A stretch of 64,000 bases of DNA, from NCBI GenBank assembly GCA_947652115.1, contig OX393566.1, forward strand, positions 25,300,307 through 25,364,306, given 5' to 3'. The translations under genes were made by a program, and so were the position numbers. Numbering within the stretch: the first letter of the stretch is position 1; each line of letters starts with the position of its first letter. Under the pieces are notes generated by a model. The model saw only the letters and a list, made by a program, of their open reading frames with translations, made no database searches and had not been told where the DNA came from. This stretch comes from Blastomussa wellsi. Taxonomy: Eukaryota > Cnidaria > Anthozoa > Scleractinia > Plerogyridae. This document shows, piece after piece, positions 1 through 11,540 of the stretch.

Positions 1-1437
1 AATGTCTGGGACCCACTGCATGTAGTGGCTCAGAATGCGGTTCTTTTTATGTTCCTCATCCTCCAGTAAATGGACCCAGCTCTGAATGGGCCTGAGGCAC
101 ATCAACACCACAAACAAGACAATGAAGAAAATATCCACAACCAACATGGCAGCTTCAAAGTACACTGTAATAGCAAACTCCATAAAAAAGTTCCCAGTTT
201 GGATAAGCTTGGACAAAAGTTTAGGAAAGCGAAACATTGTTATCAACAAAACAAAACAGAGAAAAATGGCTGGTATGTCTACAAACAAAAATGCAACATT
301 CTTGCAAATGGCCTTTCGAATCTTCCAAGATCTTTCCACTCTGGGCCTAGAATAATACTTTCTGACATCACAAATTAAGGGATAGAGCCTCCAAATGGTT
401 ACCGTGACAACCAGACCCAACAGGAAACAGCCAAAGTCAATCAAAAGCATTCCCAGCTGGCAGACACAGTTTCTTCGTGTTTGCCACTGATCGTATTTCC
501 AGTTGCTGATGAAGTTAGGGAGTCTCCACAGAGTTATGAACACAACCAGTGCACTGAGAATACAGGGAATATCCACAAATATCAACAGCATTTGCTCAGC
601 AATTTTCTCACGTACCTTCCATTGGGTCTTTTTCAAATGATAAAGTTCATAGATCAAAAATGGTGCTCTCCATGTAATGATTGTTAGAACAAAAAGAATC
701 AGGCAAATTAAGTCCACAAAAAAGAGTACAAATTCTGGAAAAACTTCAAATCTCCAGTGATTCCATTTTTTACCATCCTTTTTCAACTCTTTCACTTGCT
801 TGACCAAGAAAGGGGCACGCCATGTTAACAGGACAAGTACGCCAATCAGAATGCAAGGGATATCTAAGAGAAGCTGTAAAAACTGTATGATACAAACCTT
901 CCTCCAACCAAAATCTTGCCAATTGTAGTCCTTCTTTCGGACTTTCTTCACAAAAATGCAACATCTCCATGAGAAGAAACAAATAATAGCCAGCGGTACA
1001 CAGAGGATGTCACAGATCAGGCGAACAAAATTCGTTCCAATTATCGCATGAAGCTGAAATGCTGCCAAACCATAGATTCCATGCTGAGATCCTGTTAAAT
1101 CTTCCATGTCAACATCTTCTTTGATTTCACGGATAACTGGTATGAGAATGAAACCACCAGTAAACAGGATCATAAATAAAGCCATGAGAATGAATGGAAT
1201 ATCAATCAGAAAAAATATGAAATGGATAAACCCAATACACCTCCATTTCCACCATTCGTCCATGTGTAGGAACTGTAGCACCATGTAAGGCAATCGGATG
1301 ATGGTCAGACAGGCAAGGACATTAAATATCAATCCAAACAAATCTGCCACCCGTTTGGCGACAAAGAGTGAAAAAACACCCAAGCTCCAACATGTTTTCT
1401 GAACAACGTAAGCTATACAATCCACAATTTCGGACAT
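1..1437 (-). CDS. Unrecognised multi-pass membrane protein with ~48-residue repeats (C-terminus cut by window edge)
   Basis: The minus strand is open from an ATG at 1437-1435 to the window edge: 479 codons with no stop and no intron. The protein is very hydrophobic. I count about nine membrane-type segments, each with an acidic residue inside the hydrophobic stretch (Asp at about residues 32, 79, 143, 192, 242, 289, 334, 387, 435, mean spacing about 50). Four of these read DIPxI (residues 79, 192, 289, 387). Most segments are followed some 15-20 residues later by an aromatic/Arg/Pro signature such as TWRAPF (205-210, 255-260) or LWRLP (303-307). Trp- and Lys-rich loops separate the segments. 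This is a tandem array of one degenerate unit. I do not recognise the family and assign no function; a membrane location is inferred from composition. No signal peptide is evident. The true length and C-terminus lie outside the window. The start Met is the first in frame after a probable splice acceptor. Confidence 0.85.
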   Translation of the reverse strand, partial: MSEIVDCIAYVVQKTCWSLGVFSLFVAKRVADLFGLIFNVLACLTIIRLPYMVLQFLHMDEWWKWRCIGFIHFIFFLIDIPFILMALFMILFTGGFILIPVIREIKEDVDMEDLTGSQHGIYGLAAFQLHAIIGTNFVRLICDILCVPLAIICFFSWRCCIFVKKVRKKDYNWQDFGWRKVCIIQFLQLLLDIPCILIGVLVLLTWRAPFLVKQVKELKKDGKKWNHWRFEVFPEFVLFFVDLICLILFVLTIITWRAPFLIYELYHLKKTQWKVREKIAEQMLLIFVDIPCILSALVVFITLWRLPNFISNWKYDQWQTRRNCVCQLGMLLIDFGCFLLGLVVTVTIWRLYPLICDVRKYYSRPRVERSWKIRKAICKNVAFLFVDIPAIFLCFVLLITMFRFPKLLSKLIQTGNFFMEFAITVYFEAAMLVVDIFFIVLFVVLMCLRPIQSWVHLLEDEEHKKNRILSHYMQWVPDI

Positions 1438-2480
1438 CTTGAGAAAGGTATCAGGTTTCCAAAGTTACCAAGTATTGCTGACTGCACCTGTGTAAAATGA
1501 AACAGTTATAAGAAAGAAATGGAATAAGCATAATGAAATGTTATGGATTATACTGCTAAATCAATTAAAAAATTTTTGCCGAGATCTTGGCATTCCGGCA
1601 AGATCTTGCCGAGATCGCGACATTCTCAGCCAGATCTCAGTGAAATGTCTGCAATCTTGCCGAGATGGCAGAGATCTCGCTGAGATCTAGGCAGAAATTT
1701 TGCATGGGATTGACAGTAGGTATGCCAAATTTATTAAATTTAATCTCATGAAACTGAAGAGGCTAAGAAAAAGAGATGATTATGTAAATGTCAACAAAAC
1801 TATGCAATATATTTTCACAATTTCTCTTGATTTTCAATATTTTAACACATTAGTCTCTCAAAATTTAATAAAAAACAAGGAATTGTGTTTGAAGAAAATT
1901 TGCAAGATAGTGAGGATGAAAATTTAGGGGTATAAAATTGGAGATTAACCATTATGGTGCTCAAAATTAGTGGCCGTCCGGTCATCTGAGATGACCAGAA
2001 ATTATTCAGGGAAACCATGTTTTATCAAAACGTAGACCCTGGTTGCCCAAGGAAAAGCCAACAAACAACCCAGTCAATGACAAAAGTGAGTACAGATCTC
2101 ACTGCGTTCGGTCTGTAGTTACGACCAAGGTCAAGATTCTCCCATACAGACCTCATTTTTTGGGCGATCAGTGCCAAATCAAAGATTCGTTCGAAATCAA
2201 TGCAAGTATGCAACCTGTTACACATTTTTTATGTCTTGCATTTGTTTGTACTTGTAACATTTGGACATATTTTTAACACTCCTTTCTAGTTCTGTTCTCT
2301 GTGAATCGATATTCACGTAGTTCGATGCTTGAATCACCTGCGCGATCAAATACAGCGCTCCCCGAAAACTTGGCAAGAGCTTGAGCACTTCAATCAAGCT
2401 TACTTACCTGAACTCTGTTCTTCTGTTTTGGGGACAAAAGTACCGAGAAAATAAACGGCTTTTGACGAATTGCGCCTGAA
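1438..2480 (-). other. Probable 5'UTR intron and first exon of the membrane-protein gene
   Basis: On the minus strand a consensus donor CAG|GTAAGTA ends a possible untranslated exon at 2408. A pyrimidine-rich acceptor ending TTTTACACAG places the second exon at 1487, 50 bases before the ATG at 1437. The intron would be 2407-1488. No reading frame in it resembles a protein. Where transcription starts is not visible; a GC-rich patch lies near 2510-2520. Confidence 0.5.
1572..1695. repeat. Degenerate AGATCT/GCCGAGATC-rich repeat cluster
   Basis: About 120 bases are built from repeated, partly palindromic words: GCCGAGATCT, CAAGATCTTGCCGAGATC, GATCTCGCTGAGATC. At least seven GATCT or GATCG cores occur at roughly 12-22 base spacing in both orientations. 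It lies inside the probable 5'UTR intron of the membrane-protein gene. The class is unknown. Confidence 0.6.
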
Positions 2481-3663
2481 AAGAAAGCGGAAAATTCAGC
2501 GTTTTAGCTGGGCGGGCACGGAGCTGATTTCAAGTACCCTATTTTGTTATTTTTGGAAGGATGCCGCTGACCTGTGAAGATACAAGGTGTATGGTCACTG
2601 GTGTTGGTTGATGTTCAGAGATCTCCATAAAACACTGAAAAACATTGGTAACCGTTTCCAGTAATAATAAATATAATTTGGCTATCGATTTTACTAAAAG
2701 GTAATGCCATGTATATATTTGGAAATACTTCAATAAATTGTTGTTGTTGTTCAAGTTACTCTGGTCCCAGAGGTTTACTCATCGAGCAAGAGAACCTCTT
2801 TTCATCTTTCGCTAGCAAACCATAAAGGCTTTCCTGAAATTTCAGGCTCGTGTACTTTTTTGGGTTTGCAATATGAAACTCCATCGGACCCCTGTCACTA
2901 TGCAAGAACCTCCCCCCCCCCCCCCCCATCTAGGCCTCTGAGTCAAGTGTAAAACAGTGTCCGCTGGGCTGGAACGAGTCAATTGGAGAACAAACTCAAA
3001 AACAGTGAAAGAGCGACCCGTAGCTTTGCTGCTAACGCAATCCTCTAATAACGCCTGCGTAGCAGGCTACACTTGGGTTTCAACGAACGGTATCAACGAA
3101 CGCTTTTTATTCAACTAATTTATTCCGTTGTTTTCACGTTACCAGGCACCAGCCAATAGCGAAGCTCCATCTTTCTGTATATAAAAAAACACACGACTCA
3201 CAATTCCTTGATTCGCTCCGACGAAGGGCTAACGCTCGAAACGTCAGCTCTTGAATCTCTTTACGGTGGCCAGTTCACATTATCAACCCAGTTAATAAAA
3301 CCAAATTACACTTGGGTTAGCTTGCGGTTAGCTCTCAATAGAATTACGTTAAAACTTCTGCTGGTCTGCATTGTGCAAGTCTGCAGTCTGCCTTTGTGAC
3401 CATTTGTCGCACAGCGCGAGTCCCTCTGTCGAAAGTATTTTATCGGATTCGTCTCTCCCCTCACCCCCACCCCACCTTGGAAATTTTATCATTCGCAACA
3501 CAGGCGTAAGGTCAACTCGTGCAAGCAGGAAATTCGCATCGTACGTTTAAAAGTAAAGGTTTTAAAAGTCTATAGTTTCCTTCAAAATATTATTACGAAC
3601 CGAACCGGAACAACAAAGGTTTGGTACCGGAAACGGGTTTCATTCTCTGCTGGAGAGCCTCGC
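2481..3663. other. Intergenic stretch between two divergent genes; C-tract and interspersed repeat
   Basis: No coding frame here is convincing. The region separates the minus-strand membrane-protein gene from the plus-strand MSL1 gene, so it should contain both promoters, but I see no clear TATA box. It holds a 16-base C tract at about 2912-2927 and the interspersed repeat at about 3040-3320. Confidence 0.6.
3040..3320 (+). repeat. Interspersed repeat with conserved GACGAAGGGCTAACGCTCG hairpin
   Basis: I recognise this from memory as a very abundant repeat in marine invertebrate genomes. Its hallmark is a hairpin followed by a conserved tail reading on to TTTACGGTGGCCAGTTCACA. A 63-aa frame through it (3208-3399) is a consequence of the repeat and not a gene. 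At 3210-3257 the flanks GATTC/GAATC and GCT/AGC pair around the hairpin, giving a fold with some hammerhead-ribozyme-like features (see findings). The mobile-element class was not established; association with Penelope-like elements is an inference. Confidence 0.6.
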
Positions 3664-6600
3664 TTGCATGTTTTTCGCCATGTTGATGTCACATGTATCA
3701 GACTGGCGGCCGTGATATGGCCGCTCTTGAACCGAATGAAACGAAACAGTTTTAGAGCCGTGTTCGAGAGAACGTGGACAAAAATCTCCCAAATGGTTAT
3801 GACTACGGATTTACCCTGCAGCGGAAACATGGAACAGGACCAATTCAAATCTGATGCGCCTTTTGTCGGAAATAAGTCGCCGCCGAGCGCTGGGAGCTCG
3901 AGATCCGAACGTCAGTTTACCCGCGTTTTGCGTTCAAAATCTTCGTCTTCCATGAAAAATAGCAACAGCAACAGCGAGCTGCAGAAGGAACAGCTTCATG
4001 AAAGTGCTAGCAGCCCGTTAACGAAGTCGCCGGAGCCAGAAATCGCTCAGGATGGCAGCAATCATAAAACGGACGCTTTCGGGCAAGTAACACACTTACG
4101 TCAGCTTTTGTTACTGCATTTAGAGCTTATTCAGCAGCAACAAGAACAGCTACAGAAAAAGGATCGAGAGATTAATCAGCTAAAATTAGACAAGGAACAG
4201 GTAAGGACACGTTTTGGACGATTTATTTTACTGTGTTTGAGTTTTGCTTTCTTATTTTTTTCGCATTGAACACCCAAACAGAAAATGCATAAATTTATTT
4301 TTGGAAAGGTCAGCGGCAGCCGTGAAAATTTCAAACATGGCGCCTATTAGGAGTCACGTGGAATAAATGATTCGTTAATCGTCGGAGATTTGCATACGAC
4401 GAGTGAGGGAATTCGTCACACTTAAACTGCTTTTTGAAAATGCATTTCTTGTTATTTTTTCAGTATATAAAATAAATTTGAGAAGACCTCTGAATTATAT
4501 ACTAGAAATTCTACTTTATTCCTTTCATTTCTGCTGCCTCATTGTAGCTAAAATACACGATTCTAAGATTTTTTTATTTTAGGGACCGTTCATTATTTAT
4601 GGGAGGGGGAGATGGGTGAGAAAATGGGGGGGGGGGGGGGGGACTTGAATTTTAACCACTGCAAAAAGGGGGGTCCTGGGATAATTGAGATAATATCTTT
4701 AAAATAAATAAAAACAAAGACATACCTATAGTGTATAAATCAGAGCTGCACACACCAGATTTCACGACCAACTTACTATGATTATTCTTAACATGGTAAT
4801 GTATTTATATAGCACATTTTGCATATATATATAGTTTCAATGCGCTTTACATTTGTAGTCAGGGGTGAGATCGACGGTGCCGATGACAGCCACTAACAAT
4901 TCATGATCTTGCCCCACCCACCCAACCCATGAGTCTGGTTCACACCTTATAAAATATGGGGGACCTGAAAAAATAATGTTAGTTTTTCAAGGGGGGTTAT
5001 TGAAAAATAAAGGGAATGTTTTTAATTTCTCACTGACCACACCCTCCCCTCTCATAAACAATGAACAATCCCTTAGCATTGATTTGTTTGTTTCCTGATT
5101 TTGGGTTAGTTGCTTGGAAAAGGAGAAAAAGCCCTCCCCCCCCCCAAAAAAAAAATGCAAAAAAGTCAAATGACAGGGCCATTACCAGATTGTTTCAATC
5201 AAGATATGTGTAAAGTGAGGGAGCTGGATCAAGAGAGAAATTGACGTCATCCACTCGCGAGTTTAATTGGCTTAATACAGTAGGTTTGAATACCTTTTTA
5301 ATTTGGTTTGCATAACAGCAACTTCTAAAAGCTTGTGCTGCATACTAATCAGCTGGGTTTGCACATTGAAAATATAAACCATTGAGTAGATTTCATAATT
5401 GTCTCTCAAGACCCAGCTCTCTAAATGCAACTTGACTGAAACATAATCTAGTAATGGTGGACAGTTTGAACAAGAAGTCTTAATTTGCATGGTGCATTCT
5501 TGCCAGACATAAAATCAGAATCAAGTGAAAACAAGAAATACTTTTTTCATTGTTGAAGCATTTTAACATTTTAACATGGCTTTGGTTGCACATTTAAGTA
5601 AGGTAAACCTCTTGTTTCCTTTTTTGCAGTTGGAATCTCGGATGCACCGGCTAGAGAGAAGAGTGGCTGTAAAGAGAAGACGAGATGTCAATGAAGGCTA
5701 TGATGAAGTTGTAGAAGAAAAGGAAGTAAAACCAGTGACGCCTAAAAAGTATACAAGCTTATAAGTTAAAGTGCACCTAACCCCAAAATATTTTTTCGCT
5801 ACAATAAACCTTTGCACCAGTTCGAAACGTGTTACACCTTTTGTTTCTCCTTTTACCAAATGCTGACTATTTATAGCATTAAAAAGTTATGAAATACTGT
5901 ACGTTATTTGGTTCACGACTGAGTCAGAAGGGGCATGGGTCTATTCCTGGTTTGACATCACAAACTGATTTGCATCGCATCAAGTCTTTGTAAAAATGCA
6001 TGCAAATCAGTTTGTGACGTCAACCCAGGAATAGACCCACACCCCTTCTGACTCGGTCGTGAACCAAATAACTTACAGTTTTTTGCAACTTTTTAATGCT
6101 ATAAATAGTCCGCATTTAGTAAAAAGGAGAAACAAAAGGTGCGATGCATTTCGAACTGGTGGAAAGGTTTATTTTAACACAAAAATATTTTGGGGTTAAG
6201 TACACTTTAAATGAAGTATTTAAATTGTACAGTTGTGTCAGGATTTTATTTGAAATAATGTTAAGTGGGTCTAGATAGGCTCTTCAAACACTTAATACTA
6301 GGAGTAATCAAAAATTACGAGAGTGTATTCGGCTCCTTCAATTAGCCGTAATTTGATTGATTTTGTTTACCAAAGTTCAACTTCTGTTGTGTTTTAAAGT
6401 TAGGGCAAAGAGAGTTTTAACATTTTTCTCACCTTATCTTCACCATGATTAAATTTTATTTTTAATTCTGTGTAATTCAATTTCTTGTATTTTTACAGCC
6501 GTCGTTTGTCAGTGGAGCAAATGATGCGAGCCAAAAGAGTCCCAGCAACTTCGGCTGTGACCATGACATCACACATGTGTGAAGATATAAGCTTTGACAC

Positions 6601-9600
6601 TCACATACGAACAGAGAAGCTTTATCTTCATGGTGATCTTCCTGATCTTTTGAAAAAACCTTTTGAGAGCTCCACATGTACAGCTGTTGATAATGCTCAA
6701 GTGCATGTGCAAGGTAACAATATGAATTCAAAGTAACTAATTTCAACTTAACGGGGTTTAGCCTGTAAATAAACTGTTGTCTCATTTGATGACCGGGCAA
6801 GTAAACACACTGAGCAGGGATATAAATAATTTTTTCGTGTGAAAGGACAATGGCATGTGTCTGACTTCATGCAAGTCACCATTTTGATCAGACAAAACTA
6901 AAGGCTGATGCCATAGTACAATGCTGCTTGATAACGCATTGTCAAGGCAAAATTTGTCATTTACATCGAAAGGCAAAAAACATGTCTGGAAATTCTGTCT
7001 GACCACAAACTTTGGGATTTCAACAGACATTAGCAAATTTTGGTCAGCCATTTGTCAGATGTCTGACTTATTTCCAGCCCCATAGAGTTTTTCAAGATTG
7101 AGTTCTCTTTATTAAACTCTGGTAGAAAGTCTCAAAGCAGTATATTTACTGAAAAGCTAATTTAATTTTCAGTTCCCACTTGGCAAATAAATGAAATAGC
7201 GGCAGCCGTAAAGCCAGCAAGCACAAAGTCAGTGAAAACATCAGGTGTTGCATCGTGCCTGGAGAACACTGAGGTGCGGTTCAAGTTTGCTCTGTTGCTA
7301 TTTTGAAAAATGGCCATAATTAAAAGTTTGCTCTAAGAAGACCCACTTTGCGTAGGAGTGTGGGATAGGGGGGCAGGGGCTGGGATAATCTATCTGTTAA
7401 GTTCTGTTGGACAAAAACTATTTTTTGATGAGACTTGGGGGGCTAACTAAGACAGCATCTTTTAAGGAGGTGGATTGCGAGGGTGTGGGATGCATTTAAA
7501 ATCAGGAAATTTTAAGCTTTCAAATTGTTTCAAGATTGAATTTTTAACTCTGAATGCTGTTGGTATTGACTGTTATAAGTACAGTATGATCAGCAGAAAT
7601 TGCTTTCTGCAGTCAATGAAACTTGTTATTTGGTTAGTGGAATGTCGGGCATAGTGTGCAAGGTCATTCACAAAATTAATGATTTTTGGATATGAAGAAC
7701 ATAATGCTGTACACAAAGATGCTTCAGGAGTACATGATAATGGATTTTTTCCAACTGCTTGGTGTTAAATTATGCTTCTCTATGTTTAACAGAGCATTGA
7801 TGATGAAGCATTTGCCAAACGGCACATGAAGCAGGAGCTGGAGGAGAAGAGAAGAAAACGGTAATGGAAAAAATATTGATTTCCCAGCTTTAAAACGATG
7901 CAGATTTTCATGCAGCCATCTACTTTTACTTTATTTGATCTTTCATCTCTGACTGACTTACATGTAGTTGTGAGTGTCAGATGATTTTTAACTTATATTT
8001 ACTCAATTTCACACCACCCCCTCTTTAGCTCTTCCCTGAATAAGCACCACACACGAGATGAAAAATGCTAAAGAGCACTATCCTCCCTGAATTCATCCAC
8101 AAAATTTATTGTTTAATCAAAACTGAGTTGTGCAAGAAGAGAACAAGAACTGTACAACCATCTTTGGGAACAATATTTTCTCCGTGATTGCAATGGTTGA
8201 CATTTGCTTGTTATAATTTACATTTTTTTTAATTTTTTTATTATAAAGCTACCCCCAAAGTGCACCACAACCAAAACACCAAAAGTTCAAAGGGTATCAA
8301 GCACTGTGTTAAATTCAGCGTTGTGTTGAACACAGCACTGCATTAAATTGAGTACTGGTAATTAAAGTACTTTCATTGGCCCTGATTAACAATTAGATCA
8401 TGAGCTCGAGAGTTCTATGAGGTGATAGAGCGAATAATCTAATCATTTTAGTACAAATCATAATAAACGAATTGTGTGTCTGTGAAAAAGTTCTAATCTT
8501 CCTACAGGTGAAACTCTAATGGCTGATAGTGTGCAGTAGCTCAGCCAATCAGATTGTGGCATTTGCATTAGTATTAATACTAGTAGATTTTTCCTAATAC
8601 CTGTTAGAGTTCATTATCTTAATCAAACAAGGTTAATTATTAGCCATTTGTTATCTCTAGATGGGACATACAACACATGCGTGCAATTCAGGCACATGAA
8701 AGTCTTGAAAAGAAACATAGAGATAGAGAGGAAGCAAGACTGAGAGGGAAAAGATCTGGGTGTACAGACCAGCAGGCTAAAGACATCGAATCCTTTCTTC
8801 CACCTCCTGAGGATGGTAGGAAGTTACATTGTTTTTACCACTTCAAGTACAGTAGTCCTCCGTCTCTAAAGCACAAATGTCGTGGATACAGGCCAAATCT
8901 CATGGTCTTCTGAATGAGTTACCAAATCTCCTCGATATGACAGAAGGAAAAAATGGGTCTTTACACTTCATCTCAGCAATTTTGGGGGGAAATGGAAATG
9001 TTTAAAGCATTTTTGTGGTTTCAGTCACAGTTGCTCAGACAGTCTATGTTTTACTCTTTTTTGTGGGTTGACAAGAGGTTTTTTTGACACAAAAATTCTC
9101 CCAGATTTAGGCTTTTTCAGGTTAGCATCTCTGTCAAGGGCCAGTTACACTGTATTTGTGCCCCAAGGTGATTTGAAATGAATATACACTGCCACAACGT
9201 CTATCTAGAAGGCAATTTTGTAAATTGCTAATATCATAGCCAGTAATTCGCAACAGAATACCTGCCAGAGCTCCTGTTTGTTTTTGTTAGAGAGATTGAG
9301 CATGACGCTTTTTGTAATAGCAGAAATTCCACTTCTATTGTTAGGTGTTTGCGGAAATGAGTGGGTTTGTGTTTGTTGTGAATGTGTGATTTTCCCCTTT
9401 TTTCTGGGGGATTCATGCAAGAATTTGATGAAAGCTGACAAAATGAAAGACCCGTACAATGCCAGCTTAATCTCGTGATTAACTTGCGACGAACTAGCAT
9501 CCCATCCAGAGGATGAAGCAAGTAATGTACATCATGTGATACTGATACTTATCCAGTTATTTTAAATGATATTTTGTTCTAGTAATGGCAGTTGAGGTGT

Positions 9601-9960
9601 CTGATACAGTCCCAGTAGTAGCCTTTGGTTTTCCTGTTCCACTATTTCAAGACAGGTTAGTTTACGGCCATGATACATACAAAAAACTACTGCAGCCGCA
9701 AATTATGTTTTGATGCCCTCTTGTGCTCTATTCGTATTATTAAGTACTGTCATGGAAAATTTGAACTTTTCAATATGGCTCTGATATGCTGAGGGAGCTC
9801 TGTCACAACTGTAACAGCAATCGATATTGCTGTTCTTATTTATAGGGAATTTGAGATCCCATGGTTTAGTCTTGATAAGAGAGAACTCATCGAGAGGAAA
9901 GGAAAAGTTAAACCTGGGAGAAGTCGAGGGAAACCTCGCGGCAGACGGAAGGCTTATTAG
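3664..9960 (+). CDS. msl1: MSL1 homologue (scaffold of the MSL histone H4K16 acetyltransferase complex)
   Basis: Eight coding exons join in frame: 3664-4200, 5630-5748, 6499-6713, 7173-7273, 7793-7860, 8661-8815, 9583-9655, 9846-9960; 460 aa if the first ATG is used. An ATG at 3793 is an equally plausible start, because residues 1-43 look unlike known MSL1. Residues about 145-195 form a Gln/Leu-rich coiled coil (LLLHLELIQQQQEQLQKKD) like the part of MSL1 that dimerises and binds MSL2. From about residue 291 (VPTW) to the end runs the PEHE domain: AFAKRHMKQELEEKRRKRWD, then VVAFGFPVPLF, then FEIPWFSLDKRELI. In other animals this domain binds the acetyltransferase MOF/KAT8 and MSL3. The protein is nuclear by family knowledge. 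The basic C-terminus (GKPRGRRKAY) is typical. Identification is strong; complex membership is inferred from homology. Confidence 0.93.
5766..6210. mobile_element. Foldback MITE, copy 1 (MSL1 intron 2)
   Basis: A 445-bp element flanked by TTAA. Its ends are AGTGCACCTAACCCC and an imperfect inverse (the right end reads GGGGTTAAGTACACT). The two ~200-base arms are inverted copies around a short loop near 5975-6000, so transcribed RNA would form a long hairpin. It starts 18 bases after the donor of MSL1 exon 2 (exon end 5748). No coding capacity. The TTAA ends suggest mobilisation by a piggyBac-like transposase; this is inference. Confidence 0.9.
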
Positions 9961-11540
9961 AAAGGGTAAGATCACACTGGCTTAATACATGAACTTTTCG
10001 CAACACCTTCATTTCGCAATTTAGGAGGTAGCATTTTTTGCGACTTTAATTTCACGATTTTGGGAAAATGTCACATTCAAGCTCACTTTAATTGCGCGAT
10101 TTTATCAACATCACGAGTTTGACTATGTTAAACATTTCTTGAATTACAATAAAACGACTTTACGCTGAAACGTTAACAACACTAACAAAAGCAAAACTAT
10201 CATTAGCTTATTACATCCACAGTAACAAAGAAACCATTCTCAGAAGCCATTCATATTTTTACAAGAACCTTTTTCATAAGAACATTGAGGCAAAGAAAAG
10301 CAAAAAATTAAGAATATCTTAAGAACGAATATGTGCCCAAGACTGAAAATTGTGTAAGAACTAATGATAATTGTTATTATGATGGCCATGACGACAGTCA
10401 CTTTATTTTGGTGTCATCTTACACTTCAATTTCGCGATTTTTTTAAATCATGAAATGAAAGTGTTGCGAAAATTTCATGTAAACAAGGTAGTTTGAAGTT
10501 GTAGTTCATGGATGATTTGCTACGAGGTTTAGCAATTGACCTCAATGGGACCTGCTCACTTTATATTGTTACAATTATAATAAAATCGAGTCCATCCATG
10601 AGCTGGGTAGCTCACAAAGAGTCTTTGATTTTTAATAAATTATAAGCATTTAATTTGTGTCACTCTTTTCTTTTTCTCTGTAGGAAGAAATTTTGTGCTT
10701 GATGCTAGGAATCATGGTCAAACAATAGACAAAGAATTTTTTTTATTTTATTGCTAATGCTTGTGGAAGAAAACTGGCTACTAATGAAACAAATAGTTAA
10801 TTTACAGAGCTGAAGTGATTTTAATTTTTAAAAGCAGATTTTACACCAGGTAACCATGAAGATCATCAAGTTTGTTAATTCAACTGTGTGAATGGGGAAA
10901 CCTCAAAGGCCTTTACTCAGTGTAAAATTAGAATTGACTGAGCTTAACAGAAGTCAAAATGTTATCTTAGTCATACTGAAATCCTCCTTGTTGACAATAT
11001 TTTTAGCCATTGCGAATAGATTTTGGTTACCGGTAATTGCACAAAATTTAATACGTTGTGTGATGTAACCTGGAAGGCCTTGGGATATACACATTCTTCT
11101 CAACGATTATCATGTGGTTAAGGGCACTTTTGAGATAATTTTTGGTGATTTTTCAAAGATAGTTTCTTGTAATATTGATCATTTTTTACATTCTTGTAAA
11201 CTGCAATGTTACTTCATTGTGATAATTTTCAAGGAGGACGTGTTTGATTGCTCAAGGCTTGAAGGGTTAAGGAAAATCAACGTTGTGTTCGAGGAGTTAG
11301 AGCTAAGTTATGCAAACCGTTTCTTTAGCACGGATGTTGTAAGAATTAACACCAAGGGAATAGCATTAGAATATTGTACAGATCCTGGAAGAGAGTAAAG
11401 AGCATTAATTTTGTCTGAAATTGCTTGGAGGTTGGGAGTAATTGTTATACTTTGCTCTTAGTAACTCCTACTGTGAAATTTACTTGTGAATACAACCTGA
11501 CTTGATAAAAGAAATAAAATAAAGGGCTCTATGAGCCTTC
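9961..11540 (+). other. MSL1 3' untranslated region with a probable intron and poly(A) signal
   Basis: Six bases after the stop codon a donor AAAGG|GTAAG occurs (intron start 9966). A strong acceptor, TTTTTCTCTGTAG, ends at 10683. The last exon would then run to about 11540, where AATAAA stands at 11513-11518. Short frames in this stretch (for example 11114-11398) do not resemble proteins. The intron lies close enough to the stop that nonsense-mediated decay would not be expected. Confidence 0.55.

Noticed and set aside
70..687. Plus-strand frames of 60-100 codons at the left edge
   Set aside because: They are antisense shadows of the long minus-strand membrane-protein frame, which explains the whole interval.
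770..982. 70-aa minus-strand frame
   Set aside because: It is an out-of-phase reading of the membrane-protein gene.
3208..3399. 63-aa plus-strand frame
   Set aside because: It lies on an abundant interspersed repeat and reflects the repeat sequence.
4620..4645. G tract (also G/C tracts near 2912, 12266 and 54091) as G-quadruplex or regulatory signal
   Set aside because: Uninterrupted homopolymers of 16-20 bases are common slippage tracts and are also error-prone in assemblies; position shows no consistent relation to genes.
11114..11398. 94-aa plus-strand frame
   Set aside because: It falls in the probable MSL1 3'UTR; no motif, no splice context of its own.
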